Shown here one piece after another: positions 31,510 to 43,100 of a stretch of DNA of 64,000 nucleotides. Both the position numbers and the translations under genes were made by a program. The DNA comes from Henricia sp. BOLD:AAB3569 (lineage: Eukaryota > Echinodermata > Asteroidea > Spinulosida > Echinasteridae), in the NCBI GenBank assembly GCA_037783545.1, contig JBBELK010000534.1, forward strand, positions 868,001-932,000, written 5' to 3'. Within the stretch, counting starts at the first letter, position 1. Each line of letters begins with the position of its first letter. The notes under the pieces are model-generated. The model did no database searches and had not been told where the DNA came from. It saw only the letters and a list, made by a program, of their open reading frames with translations.

Positions 31510-32395
31510 TGAATCACACACAATTAAAACTGTATTGTGGGAAGACCAAATGGGCAGATTTGCACCCTTTTCTTTCCCACAATGCATTTCAGACTTTGTG
31601 CACCCAAGGTGTAAAGGTTAAAACAATACGTTATTTTAAGAGCTCATTGAACAGTAACTCATGACTAGTGTGTGGGAAAAATTGTATTGATTTGGGTGAA
31701 TTCAGAAGTGTTAGAGTTAAAATGTGGAATAAAATGACCCACACAGGGGTCAAACTATAATCTTCCAAAAAGAAACGCAATTTTAGTTAGTTAAATACAG
31801 TGAACTTGTGGATAACAAGGCACTGATCGACCAATCACTTTGGAATCACTTTCAAGTCTGTTCTGCTTCAGTGATTTCCTCCAGGTCCAAGAGGACCTGT
31901 TTGAACAAAGTGATTCTCACGGTACTAAAATCATAAAATGGGACATTTCCTGTTTCTGGGAGAATCCTGCAGTTATATAAGGGCCCTCAGAAAACAAATT
32001 TTGCTGGGTTTTGAACCTGCGTGGGATGCGCTGACCAAACAGCTCTAGAAGAGCAGGAGTTCAGGACGGCACTTTAGGCAGTGTGGCACACCCTGCCTCA
32101 GTGGCTCTTAAAAAGGCAGGTGCAGTCAGCCTTGCCACAAGAAGTGGTCATACACGTTACTGACTGATAAAATGTGTTACGGAACATCTCTTAGCCTCAT
32201 TTAACTTGCATTTAATTTTTGAAGCGTATATTTATATCCCCAAATGCCGTTTATAAATTTTTGGTTTTGGCACTCGGTAATGAGTTTGTCTATAGTGTAA
32301 TAACTTACTTCCTATTATATGTATGGCACACGTAGATATACAGCAGCATAAAAACCTATTTACATTACATGTATAAAGCACACTGATATATTTTT
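31510..32395. other. intergenic, no gene recognised
   Basis: gaagaccaaatgggcag / tttcccacaatgca and similar short inverted words occur, as well as 31990-32110 with ggttttgaacctgcgtggga, which could be a decayed tRNA-like SINE. Support is weak. Confidence 0.3.
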
Positions 32396-32399
32396 AGTG

Positions 32400-32580
32400 T
32401 ACCACGATTCCGCTATAGCACCAAGTGAAAACGTCACCCTTAACCCAAGGTTAATTGGTCTACACTAAAACCAGTGAACTGTTTCCCTGCGCTCTTAGCA
32501 GTTGACATTTCAGATTACCAGTGTTTGTTTACATCAAGTTTCCCTGGTAACTGACGTCGCACGTTAGTAGTCTGTTGCAG
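32400..32580. repeat. family G repeat, copy 2
   Basis: ggtctacactaaaaccagtg, aactgtttccctgcgct and tccctggtaactgacgtcg are the inverse of the family words at 3695-3830 and recur at 58812. Confidence 0.6.
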
Positions 32581-33160
32581 TTTAATGCCAGTAATTCGAT
32601 AAAGAAATAACTTGCGAAAAGGTTTTGGCCAAAATATTTTTTTATTTTTAGGACTTTGGCAGTGTTGCGAAGATTTAAATGTATATTCTGCTAGGGATGA
32701 GGATTTTAAGTTGATAAAACTAAAAGGGGTATAAAAAAATGATCATAAACATGTTTGTGCTATGGCTATAGATGAATTTCATGTTAGCCTGTTCTGCACA
32801 CTTCCGAATTAAAACCGAGGCTTTTCGTGTCATGTCGGAAGTACGAGTGTGCTACAAGTACAGTATTGTACAGTGACTGAGTGTGTACGTGTGCTGTTCT
32901 ACGAGGCATTTAGGAGTGCATTCACGTGTGTACAGTAGTTCACTTTAGTTATCAAACCCGGAAGTGCGCAGACCGGTCTCAAATTGGTTAATTTGGGATT
33001 CGTCTATGGAGCAGGTTTATGGACTATCGAAATTTGGTCTCATTTTCAAGGTGATACATGTACATTACTTATTTTGGTGTCCTTTATATTGAAGAGTTTT
33101 TATTTCTAATGCAGTGCATTGCTACCATAGTATCCTAAATTTGCATGTACACATTAAGGG

Positions 33161-33372
33161 GCCGTCCAGAATTGTCAATATTTTCACGGTTCTACAGAGC
33201 GTCTTTTCAAGTCTCCCCTCCCTCCCCCGAAATACTACTTATCAACATTTTTATTTGTCACTACCGTGAAATGTCAACCTTTTACAACTTGCGGCCCTCA
33301 ACCCCCCACCCCCTCCTCCATTCTTACGCTTTGTAGTTCCGTAAAAATGTTGACAACCTTGGACAGCCTCCA
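33161..33372. mobile_element. hairpin MITE, family AA copy 3
   Basis: ggggccgtccagaattgtca ... tcacggttctaca at the left pairs with tgtagttccgtaaaaatgtt, gacaaccttggacagcc at the right. C-rich interior. Confidence 0.72.
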
Positions 33373-33884
33373 AGTTGGAATTGGTGAAAGTATAAAGTAA
33401 AACAAAAAAATTAAGTGACATTTTGTGATGAGAAAAAAAATATGGTGGTCCTCATTTTTTTGGGGGAAAAATTGCTGTTAGGGATTATACCGGTAGCTAG
33501 GTTTGAAAAAAATAGTCGCATCTGAAACACGGAATTAATTTATGTAGACTTTTCAGCGATGTTTTCAAAATAGTCGACTTAACTTGACTATCTTTGACTC
33601 AACTGCGTTTGGGCCAGAACTATAGTTAACTGTAGTCACTGTCCGAAGGTGTTACAAAGTGGAGTTTGGAAACTGTTTTCAATTGGCTGGATATGTTTGA
33701 CACGACATCAGAGTACCATCTGTAACAGCTAGCAAATCTGACGTAGAGTTGATCCTCAAGTCTTTGGCTACTTCAGAATGAGTCACGAAACAGTCGCGCG
33801 ATTCAGTTTCATACTGGCCTCCATGTCAAACCTCGCCAATATCTGAGGCTATTTTCTGTACACAATTTTTCACTGGCAGTCTCT

Positions 33885-34124
33885 TCATAATGTTGAGCTG
33901 CTTTTCCTTCTAAAGACTTTCCGAACCAAGTTTTGGAGTTTGACCGATTTGTCCTTCCTCTTAAACCTCTTTTCCAGGGCGATAATGTCATTCTTTTCCT
34001 TCATGCGGATTTCACGGACGAGCGTGTAAAAGACGTCGTCCACAAAATGCCTCAGGGCTGCTGACGTCTCGAAGAACGGACAGCCGAACTCTCGGGCTAA
34101 TGCATGGCCTTCTTCCGTTGTAAC
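33885..34124 (-). CDS. Ric: Ric exon 5 (terminal)
   Basis: On the - strand the acceptor is tttttcatgcag and the exon begins [20 protein letters not shown]. It includes the G5 motif ETSA and the helix [13 protein letters not shown], then a Lys/Arg-rich tail ending SSSTL and TGA. There is no prenylation motif. Confidence 0.95.
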   Translation of the reverse strand, partial: VTTEEGHALAREFGCPFFETSAALRHFVDDVFYTLVREIRMKEKNDIIALEKRFKRKDKSVKLQNLVRKVFRRKSSSTL

Positions 34125-37100
34125 CTGCATGAAAAAAGTCACAAATACGACGTGTAACTAGTTTGTCGGATCTGGTATTTGCAAAATCTGCTAACAGATT
34201 TGTAATTGGCCATGGTAATTAGCCTTTTGCGTGTAACGTGTACATAATGACTGGTGCCCCAAATACTTCACTTTCAAATGGAGGTGTAGTTTAGAAAGTC
34301 ACATACTAAGCTATTATTGCTACATGGTGCATGCCATTGGCTAGCAATCAGAAGCCTGGTTGCCTTGTGCCATTATATTCTTTAATGAACATGGTATTGA
34401 TTTTGTACCTGCCTCGTGCACCACATAGCAACAAAAAATTTGTCTGGTCAAGTAGATACTAATTGTGCATGTGAAAGGAAATACGTCAGTACACCTAATC
34501 GACTTCAAAAGGATTTTCCCAAGCCTACAATTTATTTTTTTTCCCTCCAAAACCAAGGACTGTTTTTACATGTAATCTACTTATTATAAATGATTTCGAA
34601 CAAATAAAATGTTTCCCATTGTACTGAGGGCCTTTGTGTATTTCTGAGGTATTTTTCATGGATAGAAGCACACTAAAAATGACTCAGAACCTGCCAGGAA
34701 TTCTACTTGGCAAATGTGATTTTCAACAAACACAAAATGTTTCCGATCACGACGGCTCTTTGTACTTTTATAAAGTGTTTTTCATATTTAAAATAAAAGC
34801 ACATTGAAAATGTCTTAGAATCTGCCAAGAATTGTAGTTGGAAAATTCGTGATTTTCAACAAACACAAAAATGTTCTGATTACACAAAGACTTTTTTTTT
34901 TTTGACTTCTGAAGTATTTTTCAGGGAAAGAAGCACATTGAATATGACTCAGAACCTGTCAGATTCTTTCATAACCTGCTTTATGTAAAAACAAGTACCG
35001 GTAGTTTGAAATGAGCTGTCAAGTGTACGTCAATGCGTGAGTGTGTACACACGGAATACATGTACCTGCCCACCTGCAAATTATGCATCCGACGCACACA
35101 GACAAACAGGATTCTGGAAAAGATTTCTAAAGGCTCTCACTCACCGCTCGTTTCTGCTCCAAGTCGTACTTATTCCCGACCAGCACGACGGGCACCTCGT
35201 CCGTATTCCGCACGCGCTCAATAACCTTCTTGAACTCGGACGCTTCCAGGAAACTCCGTCGATCGGTGATTGAGTAGCAGATAATGAACCCTTCCCCGCC
35301 GCGCATGTATTGGTCTCGCATCGCGGTAAACTCCGCCTGCGGGAAGAAAACGAAAAGTAGAGAGCCCCGGGGTTAATCGTGACTGAAATGACTTCGAATG
35401 AGGACTGTTTGACACCTTAACGCTGTGATTTATGGAACTGGGAGATAAGGGCTGGAATCTTGCGCAACTGGCAGAAATCGGGTCGAACGCTCAATTTATT
35501 GGATAATTGATGGTTGTCAGTCGAGAGAAAAATAGAAAATTGCTAACAGGGGTTGAAAGTGTGAACAAGTGAAAATAGGTCAGCAGTTCGTAACATCTGC
35601 TGATGTGAGCAAAAAGAAAACGGGTTGTTTATTATCCCAAGAAAAAAAAAGAGTGCCACGTTTGAGGTGATCCAAAATTTATAAGTCATTTCATAAAAAT
35701 GGAGTTGATTGTAAAAAAATTAATACTGGGCTTCAGTAAATACTATATACATGTAGCATTGCAAATCGAACAACACTTTTTTTACCTGTTAATATTTCTC
35801 AAAACATGACGAGCGAGAACGATTCAATAAACACTTACTATGAGCTACAATGGAAATTGGGCACAAACTATTGTTATTAACAATGGTGTGAGCCAAATTT
35901 CCATTGTTAGTTGCTCATAGTGAAACTAGTGCCATTTTCTGAATGCATGTTTGACATTTAGAATCCTTTACTGATTTATCAAGATTTGTTCATACAGTGA
36001 CAAGGTACCTTTTCTAGAAAGAAACTGGTCAAAAAGATTTGAAATCTAGTCCTAAGAGCTGAAAATGCCTTGGTATTCCCCTTTACATTTTTAAAAAACA
36101 ACTTTCTTAAATATTATTTAAACTATGATACCGAGACATATCTACATGTAACTGTAAATTATTTTACAATATAAAAGTATTTAAAAAATGCACAGGAATT
36201 CCTTTGAAAAACTTTGTAACTTGGAAAATTCATTTTTTAAATGCACCAAAATTTCACACTTTGGTGCCTATTTTTATAAAAATACATGTATCTTATGCCC
36301 TGTATAAGGTGCACAGACTCGGTTCTGTACATCACAGGCACCAATGGGCCATAGGGGGTGTTATTCATAGGGGGCGCTATTACAATAACAGCAAGAAACG
36401 TCAGGGAACGTTTCTTTCACGTGATGTGCTCTGCGCATGGACCAAACTCTCTGCCCATGTGGCTGCAATATGCGCGGTTTAAAAAGAGTGATTCATTAAT
36501 TAACGACATAGGTGTAACTCCAAATTGATGATTTGTTATCAAAGGTGGAACTAAATGATTAGGAGATTTGTACCTGGGCCAGAAGCACGCAAGAGAGGGG
36601 GTAAGGGGGAGTAGAGGGAGGGGATGGCATGGATCATTTGGCATAACAAATAATCCTACAGGTGGAGGGTTAAGTAAACTTCTTCAGGAAAGGATGTGGA
36701 ATTATTGGCAGGAAATGGATGTGTCTACTGATGAAAATGCTATATTATGTGCGCTTCCTTCTTGAACTCTTAAAGGGTCTTAAAATGGGTTTTTCTGGCT
36801 TTAATTCTTTATACACATTTTTCTCTCTTCTCGAATAAATGTATGTTTTTGACACCTAATTTGAAAGCTGATTTTGAGTGAGTGAGTGAGTGAGTTTGTG
36901 GTTTAACGCCATGCCGGCATCAGAGGCCATATTCATGGCGGGATTATGTTAATATATAAAAATGTTTGGTTTTGATTAAAATTAATAAAATCATGTAAGT
37001 TGTGGAAAATATATGATCTTGGAATTAGTTGTATAGATAACAAATGGTATATTTCAATAAAATTGAAGAAATGTTGTATATAAGTACTACGTGGAATCTG

Positions 37101-40100
37101 GGTAGTTTTCCAAGGCAACCCCGAGGAGGCCGGTCATAGTGGATCCCCCAGACACACGGCACCGCGTCTAAATAATCCCGCAAGGTCGGCCGTTTCCCTT
37201 GCAGTTTAAGGGCCCGGGCCCCGAAAGCTGATTTTGAAGTGTAATTACAGTACATATTTTTTTTTTATGCCAATGTAAATTTCTACACTACATGTAAGTG
37301 ACTTTAACTGAGACTTGTTTCTAAAGACTTGGGACTTGAATCGAGACTTGCTCTTGAAGACTTGAACTTGAATCGAGACTTGCTCTCCAAGACTTGGGAC
37401 TTGAATCGAGACTTGCTCTCCAAGACTTGGGACTTGAATCGAGACTTGCTCTCCAAGACTTGGGACTTGAATCGAGACTTGCTCTCAAGTACTAGGGACT
37501 TGAATTGAGACTTGCTCTCGAAGACTTGGGACTTGAATCGAGACTTGCTCTCCAAGACTTGGGACTTAAATCGAGACTTGCTCTCCAAGACTTGGGACTT
37601 GATTCGATATACATGTATGCTGCAAGATATGAGACCGAGTGACTCTCGCCCCCCTCCCCTCCCCTACCGCCCCTATACCTCAACACACTCTTCTCTTTTG
37701 TTAATGTACGACTCCCTCTAAAACCTGAAAGGAAATTCCTTGGATGTTTTACACACAGTAGGGGAACAATGGAAGGGGAGAGTCACTCGGTCTCATCTTG
37801 CATCAAATGTGAATCAAGACTTGCTCTCTAAGACTTCAGACATGAATTGAGACATGGGGCGGATTGCAATAAAATCGACTTAGCCACTGGTCTAAGACCG
37901 ATGTTTTATAGCCGACTATCCGACTTAGCCGGTCTCAGCTTAGACACTTCTTTAGCCCATTGCAATAAACCAGTCTAACTAAAGTACGGCTGCGCCAGCC
38001 GAAAACACACAAACCTTAACGGAAAGTGACGCAGCCGGCTATCCTTGCGTGATTTCAAGCCAAACAAACGTCCTCACGAAGCCACTTGATGACGCGTGTG
38101 TAGTGCATTTTTGCAGGGAAACTGACCGCGAAAAATATCAAATAGCACTATAAAGGCTCTATTGGGCACAATGTGCATTTTGTTCGTCTTTTTTCATGCA
38201 AGATTAGGAGATGTAGCGCGGTGTCTAAAATTTATAGCCTGCCCGCCGCGGGCTTAAATTTTAAGACTGGTCTAACTTTAAGACAATGATATTGCAAGCG
38301 GGCTATAATTATAGACCGGTCTTAGTGGACGCCGCGTTAACCGGCTAAGCCTATAGACCGGTCTTAGACCGCATATTGCAATCCGCCCCTGCTGTCCAAG
38401 ATTTGGAGCACTGAACATACACGTTGTTTTCAAACATTATTAAGAGTTGAGAAGTTGATCAGAAATTGTTTTCTTTAAAATGACTCGTCAAGCATTGGTA
38501 TGTATGTAAGTGCAGATTTGATATAAAAAAACCAAATTTAGGAGTGAGAAAATTATAAGATTTTGTGAGGAAATAATTTTTCAGCCTAACCGGTATTTGT
38601 ACTCAAGATCTGAATCCATGATCAACTCCTTAATTCTTTCTGAAATGTACAACATGCTCTAATTAACATCCTTCTCAAACATGTTTATTTTCTTCACCTG
38701 ATTTCTCTAATATTACTATTCCTGTCAGATGTTGCTCGACATCAATTACGCCCAATTCCTAATTGGGACTGACGTCCCATTAGCACGTAAGATACGTCCG
38801 GCCCAGTGATTTGAGTCAAGACCCCTTCATTTCCACACCCTTCCTATTACACATCTTTGGATGAGCTCCCAAATCCCCAGTGAGACCCCCTGTCCTAATT
38901 CAATTAAGAGAAAAATGTGGGGCCCTGGCAAACACCTCGCGTGGCCTGAAGAGGTGAAGATTTTGATTGCAAAATAGTGTCCAGCGAAAACGTTAAGATT
39001 TTCATGCAAAAAAAAAAGCTTTTACAAATGTACATACTGTATGAGAGTCATTCCTGAAAATAGGAGTCCACAAATCTAGCACTTTGTGCTTCCAAAAAAG
39101 TATTAGTCACAGGAAATTTGGGGGACAATCGGCTAAAAATGATCTTTTTAAAATGATCTTCTCAAATGGTTTTCGCATTTGTTTGAAACAGCAAACAGTG
39201 TTGCATGATATGAAATGCATTTTTTTTTTGCATGTGCTGTTTTTACAACATTAAACGAACATCCCAAAATTTGTTTTAAAATCAGTAAAAATCAGTTGAA
39301 ACATTTTTACATACATGTCGGTTTTGGAATCCTACATGTAATTATCCTCTTAGTTTTTCTCACAAAAAGCTCTTAAAGTTGTACATGTACGTATACATTA
39401 TCTTTTTAGAAATGTGCACTCTAATTGTAAAATTTCCCGTTAATTACTTTTCCCAGTCAACCATTGCTTGATAAAATTTACCAAGTTAATTTTACCAAGA
39501 TGAAAACTCCAAATCGGATAGTCTACCGGTACATGTGATCTTGGTAAATCCCCCACCCTCCCCCCACCCCACCCCCCAGTCAAAAACGGTACGGTACGTA
39601 CAAGCACATCATGGGCAAGAAAGCCACATTTTGAGGGCCCTGAAAGTTAGGAGGTGGGCGGATTTTCAAAGTGGGTCAGGGTTAGGGTGGGTTGGATGGC
39701 CAAGTCTGAGCCAGGGGTTTGATGCAGACAATGATAGTGCCAGGGTGTAAGGGGAGGGGTGTAGATAGGGAACGCACCCAACAGGTGCATAGTGGGTGGA
39801 AATGGACATATGCGGCTGGGCAAGAACATATCGGCAACAGAACTTGAACCCTTGATTTTGATTGGTGGAACCATGGTAACGAACCATTGTACAGTCAAAT
39901 TTGTATAGATCGTGCACTACGATCCTTTGCAACTCGAGACGCACGTTACTCGAGACGCACGTTACGTTGGTTTACCTATTACAACTGTTGTTACGAAGTA
40001 TCGTAGCACTTTGTGAAGTCGGCCCTGTATCGAATAGCTGCAATCTCGTCAGGGCAATTTTTGACATTTAATTTGGTCAACAATGTAAGCACAAAATGTG

Positions 40101-43100
40101 GAACCATGTGTGTCTTCACTGAACAAAGAAACAGCCCTACAAGATGGCAGCTATTCGATACGGTCTATACAGTGGCCACCCTCAGGACCGTATAAAGGTT
40201 GCATTAGCATTATACACATGGCACTTGAGACCCAAGACGGGTGGCCACTATAAGCAGGTGGCTTCTTCATCAAAGTGGCCTTAATAGCAGGTTTGAATGT
40301 ACATGTACTGTATACATAATGTAATTGATTCATTCTGCAGAATATGTTTGACGGCTTATGGAATTTACAGACATCAACAAGTGCTAACTTGTCAGGCCCC
40401 CTTAACAACGTTTTGTGTGTCAACTGTTATTGTACTGTGTTAATAACAATGTTGCTATTGTACATTCATGTTGTACCAATAACAACGCTGTTATTGTATC
40501 ATACTACTGAGTGGAGCCTGTTTAATTCTGTCGGTACCATCCATTACAAATGAAGTCCAGACTGACTTCAATTTGCGTTCCTGTTATTCAAGTTCTATTG
40601 AAAGCGTTCGCTTGTCAGCTGTCAAAAATAAAATTATTGTATACACGTGTCCTTTAATAACTCACAGATTTGTGACAAACGCTACGTTTCTGAATTAGTT
40701 TCAATGTTTTCGTCTCAATAGTGAGTACTGTAGGGGTAAAAACTGGGATAGAGAGCACTTTTTACAGCACCAGCAAATTGATTATGATAGGCAACCCATA
40801 GGCTATTCAAACACCCTTTCACTACCCTCACAGGTACCCATTTATATTTAAATCCTGGGTGCAGAGAGGCAATTTAACACATGCACCATGGACGTAAGCT
40901 GGATTTGAACCCATAACCTACAGAATTAGAGTCTTGATTTTGATATACATGTACCACACCACTCGGCCACAATTTTGGAAAAAAAATGAAGTTAATTTCA
41001 AGTTAACAACTTAGGAGCACCAAGAATGAGCGCTCGAAAGCAGCCATAGTTTCAAGGTATTTTTTGAAAATTGTTACATGTACCGGTACTTACAGTATGA
41101 ACAAAATTTGTTACATTATGAAGGGAAAGTTTCAGAATATCGCACTACATGTACCGGGTATAATGAATTGTTCTCATCATGTTTTGAGTAATATCGACAG
41201 ATACAGTATATGGGTGGTGTTGTATGTAAGTGAGTGTGTAGAGAAGAAATGTACCCACCTGGCCGGCTGTGTCTAAGATGTCTAGTAAACCAACTTCACC
41301 ATCGATGACTGCTTGCTGTTGGTATGCATCTTCTGTTAACAAACAAGACAAATAAACAAATAACAATTATAGCTAGCTCAATATAGCGCGTTCCTTCTTT
41401 ACTGACATCTCAATGTGGTTTACAACTATCAGGAATCGCCTAAACATAAGATACATATGGTAGGGAGGTGGGGGGGGGGGGAGGTGGGGGGGGGGGGGGG
41501 GGGGAGGTGCCACCTTTGGCACAGCCAAGCCAGAAACACTGGGGAAAATCTCCTTCTCTTTGCAAATGAATAGTTTGAGATCTTTTAAGTGCATTACACA
41601 ACACACTGGACCTACGGCTTTACAAGGGGCACAAGGGGCACAGGGGGGAAAATGTGCCCCCGGTTATTTTTTTTGCCCCCCCAGTTTTTTCACAGATGGC
41701 GGAAATTGAGTTTAATCCCAAACCATTGCACCCAATTTGTTACAATGTTGTTTGCGCTGTAAATAATAAACTCAATTTCATCCATCATAATTAGCTGGCA
41801 CCATCAAAAAAGCCCAATACACTTTACAAAATTACATTATAGATTTTTGTTTGCCCCCCCTAAATTTAAGTTTGCCCCCTCTTGCCACCCCCCCCCCCCC
41901 CCCCCCCCCCCAGATTAACAGGTCTGGTGCCGCCCCTGATTGGGTCTAAACATCCACTGGTAATCGGTAATATCCATTGCTAAAGCACAGGGAAATAGTT
42001 CACTGATTTTAGTCTAGACCCAGTAACCTTGGCAACACACAAAGGGTCACGTAATAGTACCAGGGGTCGAAATCAACACTGGTCCTGTGGTCCGACACCA
42101 GTACAAAATCAGAAGGACCACTAGATCTGTTAAAGACGCTGGTCCGCCAGTGAAAACATTTACTGACTCATGGAAACATTCTCTTATGCCTAATCCACAG
42201 TAAACATTTCTTACTCAATGCGAAGAATTCCTGGTTACCACAAACAATTCCTGATTGCTTTAGACATTTTTTAGATAACTACATTTCTTTCTCTGATCTC
42301 TCCAGACATGCCCCAGTGTTGGATCAAAAAGCAATCCCATCCATCCTGCATTCAATGACCTTAAACCAGAAAGTGTTGCAGTATCTCGGTGCCATTTTCA
42401 AAAGCACCAGTGGACCACCAAATTTTCAGCAGGACCAGTAGAGTTCTCTAATCTACTGGTCCTTCTGACCAGCATGAAATTCAAGATAATTTCGACCCCT
42501 GTAGTACCGGTACCCTATTTTGTCCATTGCAGTTAAAATGAGCTAATGCCCTAAAAAATCTTGCAAATTTTGTTTGCTTAATAAAAATCAGATATCTACT
42601 GCATTTGATAAGCCCTGGATCTTTAATTAAAGTAGCAATTTTCACTTTGTAGTTATTCACCCCTTATAAATTAATTTGTATTCTTCATTCAATATAAATC
42701 AAATCCATGGGAATGTTTTCCATGGTAACTGAATGACGCACACGTTTATGGATTATTGAAGCGCGAATGTGTTTGAAGATACATGTACACTCAAAGGAAT
42801 AACTATCGACACAGTGAAAATTCTGTACTTACATGTATCTTTCTAAAAATGTGACAAAAATACTGTATTACATTTTTTGAGAACTGAAAACTGTTATGTA
42901 TTAAATTTGCAAAAACATGTTTTCATGGCATTTTTAAATTCGCATGATTGTTATTTTCAGCCAGGTTATCAAAAAGAGAACGTGAGAATCGCGAAAATGA
43001 AGACGAATGCCCTTAAGGATTTCACTCCGCGTTGCCTTTCGCACTTATTAATTTGTCAATATTTTTATGACAAAACGGACACGTTTGTTCCAGGAAATCG

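Noticed and set aside
37304..37588. 94-codon frame of repeated [11 protein letters not shown] units
   Set aside because: 33-bp minisatellite is a multiple of three, so long frames are expected; no homology and no splice context.
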